Shown: positions 13,974 to 19,911 of the stretch, one piece after another
Layout: the number at the start of each line of letters is the position of its first letter
How positions within the stretch are numbered: position 1 is the stretch's first letter
Origin: DATJJW01 sp035491935
GTDB taxonomy: Bacteria > Pseudomonadota > Alphaproteobacteria > ATCC43930 > CGMCC-115725
DNA length: 19,911 nt
Assembly: GCA_035491935.1 (NCBI GenBank)
Contig: DATJJW010000062.1
Coordinates: forward strand, 1 to 19,911
Direction of reading: 5' to 3'
The notes under the pieces: generated by a model
The model's database searches: none
What the model was told of the DNA's origin: nothing
Seen by the model: the letters and a program-made list of their open reading frames with translations, nothing else
Program-made: the position numbers and the translations under genes

Positions 13974-16079
13974 ATGAGCGAAGTTCTCACGCACCGACAG
14001 GGGCGAACATCCAATCCGGTTCGCCCTTTATATTTCCGTACAGACATTGATGGTCTGCGAGCTGTCGCTATTGTCCTGGTCGTCTTGTACCACGCTTTCC
14101 CGGCTTTGTGCCCCGGCGGCTTTATCGGTGTCGATGTTTTCTTCGTCATTTCCGGTTATTTGATTACGTCCATTCTTTTGCGAGAAATCGAGCAGGGACA
14201 TTTTTCTGTTCTGCAATTCTATGCGCGCCGTTTCCGCCGCATCGTGCCCGCCTTGTTCGTCGTGATGCTGTCTGTCTGGGGCATCGGCTGGCTGATCCTG
14301 TTGCCCGATGAACTCAAGTCGCTGGGCAGGCACATCATTGATGGTGCCGGTTTCGTCTCGAACATGCTGTTGCTCCACGAAACGGGCTATTTTGATGCAC
14401 CAGCGGACAGCAAGCCTTTGCTACATCTGTGGTCGCTCGCCATCGAAGAACAGTATTACATCATCTGGCCGCTTCTATTGTTGCTGATGCGGCGCGTCAG
14501 CGGCCGTCACTTGGGCTGGAGTTTGGCCACTTTATTCATTGCTTCTTTCGCTTTGGGCCTGGGGCTCGACAAGGATGAAGCTTTTTATCTGATGCCCGCG
14601 CGCTTCTGGGAGCTTCTGGTGGGCGGGATCCTGGCCTACTGGCCTTCGATGCGCGTCGGCGGAGGCGGCACGGCGCCGGCAATTGCCCGCTGGGCGCAAG
14701 GACGGCTGTCCGGTTTACGCAATGGCGCCGCCTGTGCGGGGTTGGCGGCCTTGATCGTGGCGGCCTATACCCTGAACGGCCAATCCTCCTTCCCGAAATG
14801 GGCTGCCCTCATGCCCACCTTGGGCGCCGCGGCTCTGATCGCTGCCGGCGATGAGGCCTGGCTGAATAGAAAATTGTTGGCCAGCCCGCCCTTCGTCAAA
14901 CTTGGCCTCATCAGCTATCCGCTCTACCTCTGGCATTGGCCATTGATTTGCCTTGCCCATATCGACTTCGGAATCAAGCTGAAGCCGATCCACATCGTCG
15001 TCGCCGTTCTGCTGTCCCTGCTACTGGCGGCAGCGACGTATCTCTTCATCGAGACGCCGATCCGGACGCGTCCTTTCTTCGCCTCTTCCTCCGCGCGGCT
15101 GCGCGGTTGGAGCTATGTCGGAAGCGGCTTTGCGGCGCTGGGAGTGCTTGGCCTGCTCGGCTTCCAGACCGCGGTCGCGCATAGGGGTTTTCCGGAACGC
15201 TTCATCAACGCCGATGCAGCCATCTGGGACACGTATGATTCCACGGAAGCGCATATGCCTTCGCCGAAAGCAAATGCTTCGGGTGATTATTGCGGCGGTG
15301 ATCTCAAGGACCAGGGGATAAGCTGCATCGCAACCCGCCGCAATCCCACGATCGCCCTGATCGGCGATAGCCATGCATCACATCTCCTGCCGGGATTCAT
15401 CGATGCCGATCAGGACAGGCGGGGCTTCCTACTGATTAGCCATGGGGGTTGTCCTCCGGCCCAGAATTTGGAAATCTTCTATCCAAGAAACTTTCATTGT
15501 CTAAGTTACAACCAGACAGTAATTCGGGTCCTGCGCAGGAATCCGCAAATCAAGACGGTCATCGTCTCGGCCACATCTGCCTACATCAATGACAAGGACA
15601 AGAATTCGCCCTTTTCCAGCGACAGGGCTCCGGATGTGATCACATCCCCCGTTTATTCGGGCAGCCGCCAGGAACTCTACCGCCTCGGCATCGAGGCAAG
15701 CTTACGAGAATTGCAGGCCATGGGCTTGAAGATCATCTGGATCGTCGACGATCCCGAATTAACATTCGATCCCAACCATTGTATTGATCGCAATCCGTTT
15801 CGTCCTGTCACGATTACGGTCGCGGACCCGAAATGCTCCATGCCCGAAGCGCAATACCAGGAGCATGCTCAGGTCTATTTCGAGCTTCTGAAAACATTGC
15901 AGAACGACTTCAGGAACATGCTGGTCTTTGACGCGACCGATCTCTATTGCCGCAATGGCAAGTGCTCGCCGTGGTACAGGGGGCATTCCCTGTATCGCGA
16001 TCCTGATCATCTTTCCTATTATGGCAGCCGGGCATTCGCCGAGAGATTTTTCCCGTGGCTCGAAGCCCATAACCTTTAG
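13974..16079 (+). CDS. OafA/YrhL-type membrane acyltransferase with C-terminal SGNH domain
   Basis: This is a 701-residue integral membrane protein. The N-terminal acyltransferase-3 domain (about residues 25-370, ten hydrophobic segments) has IDGLRAVAIVLVVLYHAFP with the catalytic His, the GFIGVDVFFVISGYLIT motif, FYARRFRRIVPA and HLWSLAIEEQYY. A periplasmic SGNH hydrolase-like domain follows, with GDSHASH (464-470, Ser466) and DPDHLS (Asp676, His679). Such proteins transfer acetyl or other acyl groups onto lipopolysaccharide O-antigen, peptidoglycan or exopolysaccharide. ATG 13974 is chosen; an in-frame GTG at 13962 is close, and neither has a good ribosome site. The gene is visibly richer in A/T than its neighbours, notably near 14030-14230 and 15450-15900. 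It is probably a separate, possibly acquired gene, not part of the catabolic set. Confidence 0.92.
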   Translation: MSEVLTHRQGRTSNPVRPLYFRTDIDGLRAVAIVLVVLYHAFPALCPGGFIGVDVFFVISGYLITSILLREIEQGHFSVLQFYARRFRRIVPALFVVMLSVWGIGWLILLPDELKSLGRHIIDGAGFVSNMLLLHETGYFDAPADSKPLLHLWSLAIEEQYYIIWPLLLLLMRRVSGRHLGWSLATLFIASFALGLGLDKDEAFYLMPARFWELLVGGILAYWPSMRVGGGGTAPAIARWAQGRLSGLRNGAACAGLAALIVAAYTLNGQSSFPKWAALMPTLGAAALIAAGDEAWLNRKLLASPPFVKLGLISYPLYLWHWPLICLAHIDFGIKLKPIHIVVAVLLSLLLAAATYLFIETPIRTRPFFASSSARLRGWSYVGSGFAALGVLGLLGFQTAVAHRGFPERFINADAAIWDTYDSTEAHMPSPKANASGDYCGGDLKDQGISCIATRRNPTIALIGDSHASHLLPGFIDADQDRRGFLLISHGGCPPAQNLEIFYPRNFHCLSYNQTVIRVLRRNPQIKTVIVSATSAYINDKDKNSPFSSDRAPDVITSPVYSGSRQELYRLGIEASLRELQAMGLKIIWIVDDPELTFDPNHCIDRNPFRPVTITVADPKCSMPEAQYQEHAQVYFELLKTLQNDFRNMLVFDATDLYCRNGKCSPWYRGHSLYRDPDHLSYYGSRAFAERFFPWLEAHNL

Positions 16080-16087
16080 TTCAGCGC

Positions 16088-17209
16088 TTAGCGCACCCGT
16101 ACCTGATGGTCGAGGCCGGTGACCAGCTTCAGCATCTCATGCGCGATCGGCGCGAATTTGGTCATGCCGGGCAGCAGGTGGTTGCGCAAGGTACCGACCA
16201 GGCTCGGCTGACCGCGGGCGAGCCAGGTCAGCCGCTCGATGCGGCGGACCACCGGCGCATGCACGGTGTGGCGCAAGCGGCTGTAATCGGCGATGCGGGA
16301 AAGGTCGCCGCCTAGCGCGTCCCGTACACATTCCGCGAAGACATAGGCGTCCTCGATGCCGAGATTCATGCCGCGCGCCGCGACGGGCGAGTGGATATGC
16401 GCGGCGTCGCCGGCCAGGGCCACGCGGCCCGCCGTCTCGGCGGCGGCCAGGCGATGGCTGATATGGAAGCTCGATTGCCACAGGATCTCGCCCTTGACCG
16501 TGCCGACCGGCAGGTACTCCAGCGGCGCGGTCACGTCGCCGAACACACGCCACACCCCATCTTCGATGTGCAGCATGAAGATCAGCCCGCCATCGACAAA
16601 GGAGATATGGGCGTGGTCGCCGTCGAGGCTGGTTTCCAGCTGGATGTCGTAGAGCGGCCAGGCCTCTGGGAAGGCTGAGCCCTCGAACTCGATGCCGAGC
16701 AGGTGGCGCACCGTGCTGTGCGCGCCGTCGGCGCCGAGCAGGAATTCCGCCTGCACCGTCTCCAAGGTTCCATCCGGTCGGGTGAGCTCGGCGAAGATGC
16801 CGTCCTCCTCCTCGGCAAAGCCGGTGAGCGTGACGCCGCGTTCCGGCGCGATGCTGTGCTCGACCAGGGCGCCGAGCAGCAGGGCCTCGGTGCGCGCCTG
16901 GGGCAGGGCGGTCATGGGAAAGCGCGGATGGATGTCCTCGAAATCGAGATGGGCGAGGTCGTGCCAGCCATCGTAGAAGCGCGCGCCGGCCAGCGGACGG
17001 CCCTCGCCCCGGATGCGCGCGGTGATGCCCGTGGTTTCCAGCAGTTCCAGCGACCGAGGATTGACCACCTGGGCTCGGCTGGTCTCCGATGGGCGCGGCG
17101 CCTTGTCGATGATCCGCGGCCGGATGTGATGTTCGGCCAGGAACAGGGCAGCGGCAAGACCGGTCGGACCGGCGCCGACGATCAGTACGGGCGAGTGGCG
17201 CAAGCTCAT
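16088..17209 (-). CDS. Class A FAD-dependent aromatic monooxygenase (PHBH fold)
   Basis: This is a 373-residue flavoprotein monooxygenase. The start at 17209 follows GAGGAG with a five-base gap. The three family fingerprints are present: GAGPTG near the start (12-17), GADGAHS (159-165), and GDAAHIHSPVAARGMN (267-282), which binds FAD and contains the conserved Pro and Gly. Arg45 in SETSRA fits the usual FAD/substrate contact region. These enzymes hydroxylate phenols, hydroxybenzoates or hydroxypyridines using NAD(P)H and O2. The length matches single-component enzymes without the C-terminal thioredoxin-like extension of larger phenol hydroxylases. It converges with the acyltransferase gene, leaving 8 bases between stops, and lies near a UbiD-family gene. 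Hydroxylation of a decarboxylated phenolic or pyridine ring is a reasonable guess. Confidence 0.9.
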   Translation of the reverse strand: MSLRHSPVLIVGAGPTGLAAALFLAEHHIRPRIIDKAPRPSETSRAQVVNPRSLELLETTGITARIRGEGRPLAGARFYDGWHDLAHLDFEDIHPRFPMTALPQARTEALLLGALVEHSIAPERGVTLTGFAEEEDGIFAELTRPDGTLETVQAEFLLGADGAHSTVRHLLGIEFEGSAFPEAWPLYDIQLETSLDGDHAHISFVDGGLIFMLHIEDGVWRVFGDVTAPLEYLPVGTVKGEILWQSSFHISHRLAAAETAGRVALAGDAAHIHSPVAARGMNLGIEDAYVFAECVRDALGGDLSRIADYSRLRHTVHAPVVRRIERLTWLARGQPSLVGTLRNHLLPGMTKFAPIAHEMLKLVTGLDHQVRVR

Positions 17210-17364
17210 CTCAACTCCTCCTAGAGGCCGGATGTCCCCTTATTGATATACCGCAAATCAGGCCGTTTTTGACGAACTAAACCAATTCTTAAACGCACTG
17301 TCATAAAACACTCACAATCCCGCCGCGGGACATGCCGTAGCGGCTTCTTCGAAAGAGCAAGAAC
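17210..17364. promoter_or_regulatory. Divergent intergenic region, monooxygenase / chemotaxis receptor
   Basis: This 155-bp region between divergently oriented starts is A/T-rich at 17240-17315 and must hold promoters for both genes. A TTGACG at 17269-17274 (+ strand) could be a -35 element, but no convincing -10 sits at the right distance. The monooxygenase ribosome site (GAGGAG) occupies the left end. I see no clear operator. Confidence 0.3.
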
Positions 17365-19446
17365 ATGCGGATTCGTGGCCTTTTTGCCCTCGGTATGGGC
17401 AGCATCTGCGTCCTGGCCGGGTTTCTGGTCGCGGGTGAGACCTGGCGGGATTGGAGCGCCTATCGACGCGCGCAGGCGGCACAGCAGGTCGTCAACGACT
17501 ATGCCGCGGTCATGCAGACCATCAAGGACATCATCTCGGAGCGGACGCCGACCAATGCCCTGGTCGTGTCGCCGGTGCCCTGGGATCAGAAGCTGATCAC
17601 CAACCAGGCGAATGCACGTGCCAGGATCGACAAATCGGTCGAGACGCTGCGCAGCCGCGTTGCCAAGGAGCCCTCGCCCTATCAGGCGGCGACGCTGCGC
17701 CATATCGCGGATGTGGCGGCCCGGCTGGCCAAGGGACGCCAGGTCATCGACCAGGTGCAGAATATCGCCGATTCGAAGGCGCGTGCGGTTGCCGCTGCGC
17801 AGGCCGTGGCGCTGCGAGCGGATGATTCCGACGATCTGACGCCCGTACTCGACGACATGCAGCGCAACATCGCGGATATGGATCCCAATTTCCTGGCCTA
17901 TTCCGATATCGCGCGTGCGGCCAACGATCTGCGCGACGCCGCGGGCCAGATGCTGGGCAAGATCCATACGCCCATCGCCACGATGCGGCCGTTCACGCGT
18001 GAGGAATTGCTGGCCGAGGGCCAGCTGATGGGCACCGTGCTGAATCTGCGCGACCAGCTCTATACCAAGATCGCCCTGATGCCGCCGGCGCCGGAGCTGA
18101 CGAACAGCCTGGCCGCGATGCGCGAGCAATATTTCAGCGTGTCGATGGATTCCTACAACACCCAGCTGGCCATCGCGCTCAAGGATGGCAAGTACACGAT
18201 GCCCTACGGGCAGTTCTCGCCGCCGATCGTCAAGGCGATGAATACGATCTACGGCGTGCGCAGCGCCGCCCTGAAGGTCGCCTCGGCCCAGGCCGCGATC
18301 CGCGAGGCCGATGCGCGCAACCGGCTGCTCATGGCGATCGGCGTCATGGCGCTGATCGTCTGCGTGGTCGCGACCATCTCGATCTTGTTCCGCCGGCGCC
18401 TGATCCTGCCGTTGCTGTCGTTGACCCGCACCGTGGCCGAGATCGCCGGCGGTGCCCGCGACATCGCCATACCTTTCGTGGGGCGTCGCGACGAGGTCGG
18501 CGAGATTGCCCACGCGCTGAACGGTCTCTTGGGCAATGCACGCACGGCCGAGCGTCTGGCCGCCGAGCGGGAGGTCGAAGCCCAGGCCAAGCAAGTGCGC
18601 GGCGAGAAGCTGGAGCAATGCACCCGGGAATTCGAGGGCGTGATCTCCAGCCTGATGCAATCGCTGACCCAGGCGGCCGAGGGCATGACCGTGACGGCGA
18701 GCAGTATGTCGAGTGCCGCCGAACAGACGGTCGGGCAATCCTCGGCGGTTTCGGCCGCATCCGAGATGACCTCTTCCAATGTGAACACCGTGGCGGTCGC
18801 GACCGAGGAGTTGTCCAACTCGATCAGCGAGATCAGCCGGCAGGTCGCCGATGCCGCCTCGATCGCGGCGCAGGCGGTCGAGGATGCGCGCCATACCGAC
18901 GCCGTCGTGCGCACATTGTCGGAGCGGGCGCAGAATATCGGCCAGGTCATCAATCTGATCAGCGGTATCGCCAGCCAAACCAACCTGCTGGCCTTGAACG
19001 CCACCATCGAGGCGGCGCGCGCGGGCGAGGCCGGCAAGGGCTTCGCCGTCGTGGCATCGGAGGTGAAGAACCTCGCCGGCCAGACCAATCAGGCGACGAG
19101 CGAGATCGCCGACCAGATTGGCGAGATCCAGGCGACGACCACCGAAGCGGTCAACGCCATCGAGGGCATCGCCCAGACCATCGCCAAGATCAACGAGATA
19201 TCGACCGCCATCGCGGCCGCGGTCGAAGAGCAGGGCGCGGCCACCGCCGAGATCTCGCGCAATGTCGTCGAGGCCGCGCGCACGACGCAGGAAGTCAGCA
19301 GCAATATCGGTTCGGTGAAGGAAGCCGCGGCCCAGACCGGCAATGCCGCCTCCACCGTGCTGGACGCCGCAGGCCTGCTATCGCAGCAGGCCTCGCTGCT
19401 GGGCTCCCACGTCGACGGCTTCGTCGCGGCGGTGAAGCAGGCCTAA
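17365..19446 (+). CDS. Methyl-accepting chemotaxis protein
   Basis: This is a 693-residue transmembrane chemoreceptor. TM1 is at about 5-24. A large, mostly helical periplasmic domain of about 295 residues follows, then TM2 at about 319-341 and a HAMP domain (about 342-395, with the GRRDEVGEIAHALN signature). The cytoplasmic coiled coil contains the strictly conserved hairpin tip near 528-575, seen as INLISGIASQTNLLALNATI and AARAGEAGKGFAVVASEVKN. The end, GFVAAVKQA, lacks the NWETF pentapeptide for CheR docking. The size and helicity of the sensor resemble helical bimodular ligand-binding domains that sense organic acids, but the subfamily is uncertain. It couples to CheA/CheW to bias motility. 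Sitting between monooxygenase and UbiD-type genes, it may sense the substrate or products of this locus. Confidence 0.93.
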   Translation: MRIRGLFALGMGSICVLAGFLVAGETWRDWSAYRRAQAAQQVVNDYAAVMQTIKDIISERTPTNALVVSPVPWDQKLITNQANARARIDKSVETLRSRVAKEPSPYQAATLRHIADVAARLAKGRQVIDQVQNIADSKARAVAAAQAVALRADDSDDLTPVLDDMQRNIADMDPNFLAYSDIARAANDLRDAAGQMLGKIHTPIATMRPFTREELLAEGQLMGTVLNLRDQLYTKIALMPPAPELTNSLAAMREQYFSVSMDSYNTQLAIALKDGKYTMPYGQFSPPIVKAMNTIYGVRSAALKVASAQAAIREADARNRLLMAIGVMALIVCVVATISILFRRRLILPLLSLTRTVAEIAGGARDIAIPFVGRRDEVGEIAHALNGLLGNARTAERLAAEREVEAQAKQVRGEKLEQCTREFEGVISSLMQSLTQAAEGMTVTASSMSSAAEQTVGQSSAVSAASEMTSSNVNTVAVATEELSNSISEISRQVADAASIAAQAVEDARHTDAVVRTLSERAQNIGQVINLISGIASQTNLLALNATIEAARAGEAGKGFAVVASEVKNLAGQTNQATSEIADQIGEIQATTTEAVNAIEGIAQTIAKINEISTAIAAAVEEQGAATAEISRNVVEAARTTQEVSSNIGSVKEAAAQTGNAASTVLDAAGLLSQQASLLGSHVDGFVAAVKQA

Positions 19447-19450
19447 AAAG

Positions 19451-19496
19451 CCGGCTAAAAAATAGGCGCGTCCGGCCCTCAAGGCCGGGACGCGCC
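19451..19496 (-). terminator. Rho-independent terminator, mainly for the UbiD-like gene
   Basis: A long GC stem (GGCGCGTCCGGCC with GGCCGGGACGCGCC, one bulged base, 5-base loop) spans 19465-19496. To its left lies an A-rich run CTAAAAAAT (19455-19463). Read on the minus strand, this is a stem followed by a T-tract, so it terminates the leftward UbiD-like gene. On the + strand no T-tract follows, but the stem could still limit read-through from the chemoreceptor gene. The rest of the gap, 19497-19605, shows no clear feature. Confidence 0.7.
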
Positions 19497-19605
19497 GCAG
19501 TCAAGCCCGGTGGCGGGGGAGGCCGCCAATCGGGTTTTCCTGGAGGCCGATCCGTCCAGATCCAGTCGATCTGAACGGGTGGGGCTCCAAACAGATAACC
19601 TAAGC

Positions 19606-19911
19606 TTACACCTGTTTCAGGATGTCGGCGAATTTCTCTTCGATCTTCTTGAGCAGCTCCGGGCTGCCGCGCGCGACCTTGGGGAAGGTGTTGATACGCT
19701 CCCAGGGGCGGCAGGCATCGATGACGGCGCGGCTGCCCGTGGTCACGCCCTTGGGCAGGCGCGGGTCGAGCGGGCCGCTCCACGCCTTGCGCACGAAGTC
19801 GATATCCTCGACCGGATCGCAGCGCGTGCACATCGCCCACAGCACCTCCTGGATGTCGGAGGGATCGACGTCGTCATCGACGACGATCATGAAGCGGCCG
19901 ATATAGGCGCC
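19606..19911 (-). CDS. UbiD family (prenylated-FMN) decarboxylase, C-terminal part (partial)
   Basis: The reading frame is open to the window's right edge, so only the last 101 codons are seen. The segment GRFMIVVDDDVDPSDIQEVL, followed by WAMCTRCDPVEDIDFV, and then GPLDPRLPKG, is characteristic of UbiD-type decarboxylases (usual pattern: VVDDDIDP..L..VLWA...R.DP...LDP). Family members use prenylated FMN to remove or add CO2 on aromatic, heteroaromatic or unsaturated acids. Prenyl-FMN synthesis needs a UbiX-type partner, which is not in this window. The catalytic Glu-Arg-Glu network lies upstream, outside the window. In this context it is more likely a hydroxyarene or heteroarene carboxylate decarboxylase than the ubiquinone-pathway enzyme. 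It is the last gene of its transcript, followed by a terminator. Confidence 0.85.
   Translation of the reverse strand, partial: GAYIGRFMIVVDDDVDPSDIQEVLWAMCTRCDPVEDIDFVRKAWSGPLDPRLPKGVTTGSRAVIDACRPWERINTFPKVARGSPELLKKIEEKFADILKQV

Noticed and set aside
17221..18978. 585-codon open frame on the minus strand opposite the chemoreceptor
   Set aside because: It lies antisense to a clear chemoreceptor, is rich in Arg, His, Asp and Gly, and has no recognisable domain. This is the mirror of GC-biased third positions.
1..19911. CRISPR arrays, tRNA or rRNA genes, insertion sequences, phage genes
   Set aside because: I found no regularly spaced repeats, no tRNA-like cloverleaf with conserved bases, no transposase or integrase and no terminal inverted repeats.

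Overview
The window is GC-rich, densely coded bacterial DNA. Its gene families are aromatic-acid-type MFS symporters, many alpha/beta hydrolases, PEP-mutase/isocitrate-lyase family enzymes, a UbiD-type decarboxylase and a TauD/TfdA dioxygenase. With the strong G/C bias at third codon positions and the GGAGG-type ribosome binding sites, they suggest an alphaproteobacterium (soil or rhizosphere, Rhodospirillales/Hyphomicrobiales-like). That placement is an inference. There are no rRNA, tRNA, CRISPR or insertion-sequence signals.

Region A (1-6738, + strand) reads as one operon. It holds the tail of a LeuC-like large subunit, a LeuD-like small subunit, a PEP-mutase/isocitrate-lyase family C-C lyase with a catalytic Cys, a carboxymuconolactone-decarboxylase-family protein, a TauE/SafE permease, a PcaD-like alpha/beta hydrolase, a crotonase-family protein, a second alpha/beta hydrolase with Ala at the nucleophile position, and an MFS symporter. 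Spacings are 0-60 bp. Region B (6822-11952, - strand) converges on it across a palindromic repeat. In transcription order it holds an AAHS-type MFS transporter, a TauD-type dioxygenase, a secreted alpha/beta-hydrolase-domain protein and a second exported hydrolase whose elbow Ser is again Ala. The three junctions after mfs, tauD and the last gene carry GC-rich stem-loops.

Region C (12175-13892, + strand), divergent from B, pairs a PuuE/cyclic-imidase-like polysaccharide deacetylase with a relative of the PEP-mutase-superfamily oxaloacetate decarboxylase. Region D (13974-16079) is an OafA-type acyltransferase with a C-terminal SGNH domain and visibly lower GC, probably unrelated to the catabolic genes. 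Region E (16088-19911) has a class A FAD monooxygenase (-), a methyl-accepting chemotaxis protein (+) and the C-terminal end of a UbiD-family decarboxylase (-) running off the right edge.

Taken together, this looks like a catabolic locus for one or more aromatic, heterocyclic or cyclic-imide carboxylic acids. Exported hydrolases and two symporters would bring substrate in. The UbiD protein, monooxygenase and dioxygenase would attack it. Hydrolases and the crotonase would open or shorten it. A LeuCD-like hydratase plus a lyase would release pyruvate-type products. The substrate cannot be named from sequence. No transcriptional regulator is encoded in the window. The most unusual molecular features are two alpha/beta hydrolases lacking the nucleophilic Ser and a crotonase lacking one of its two catalytic Glu residues.
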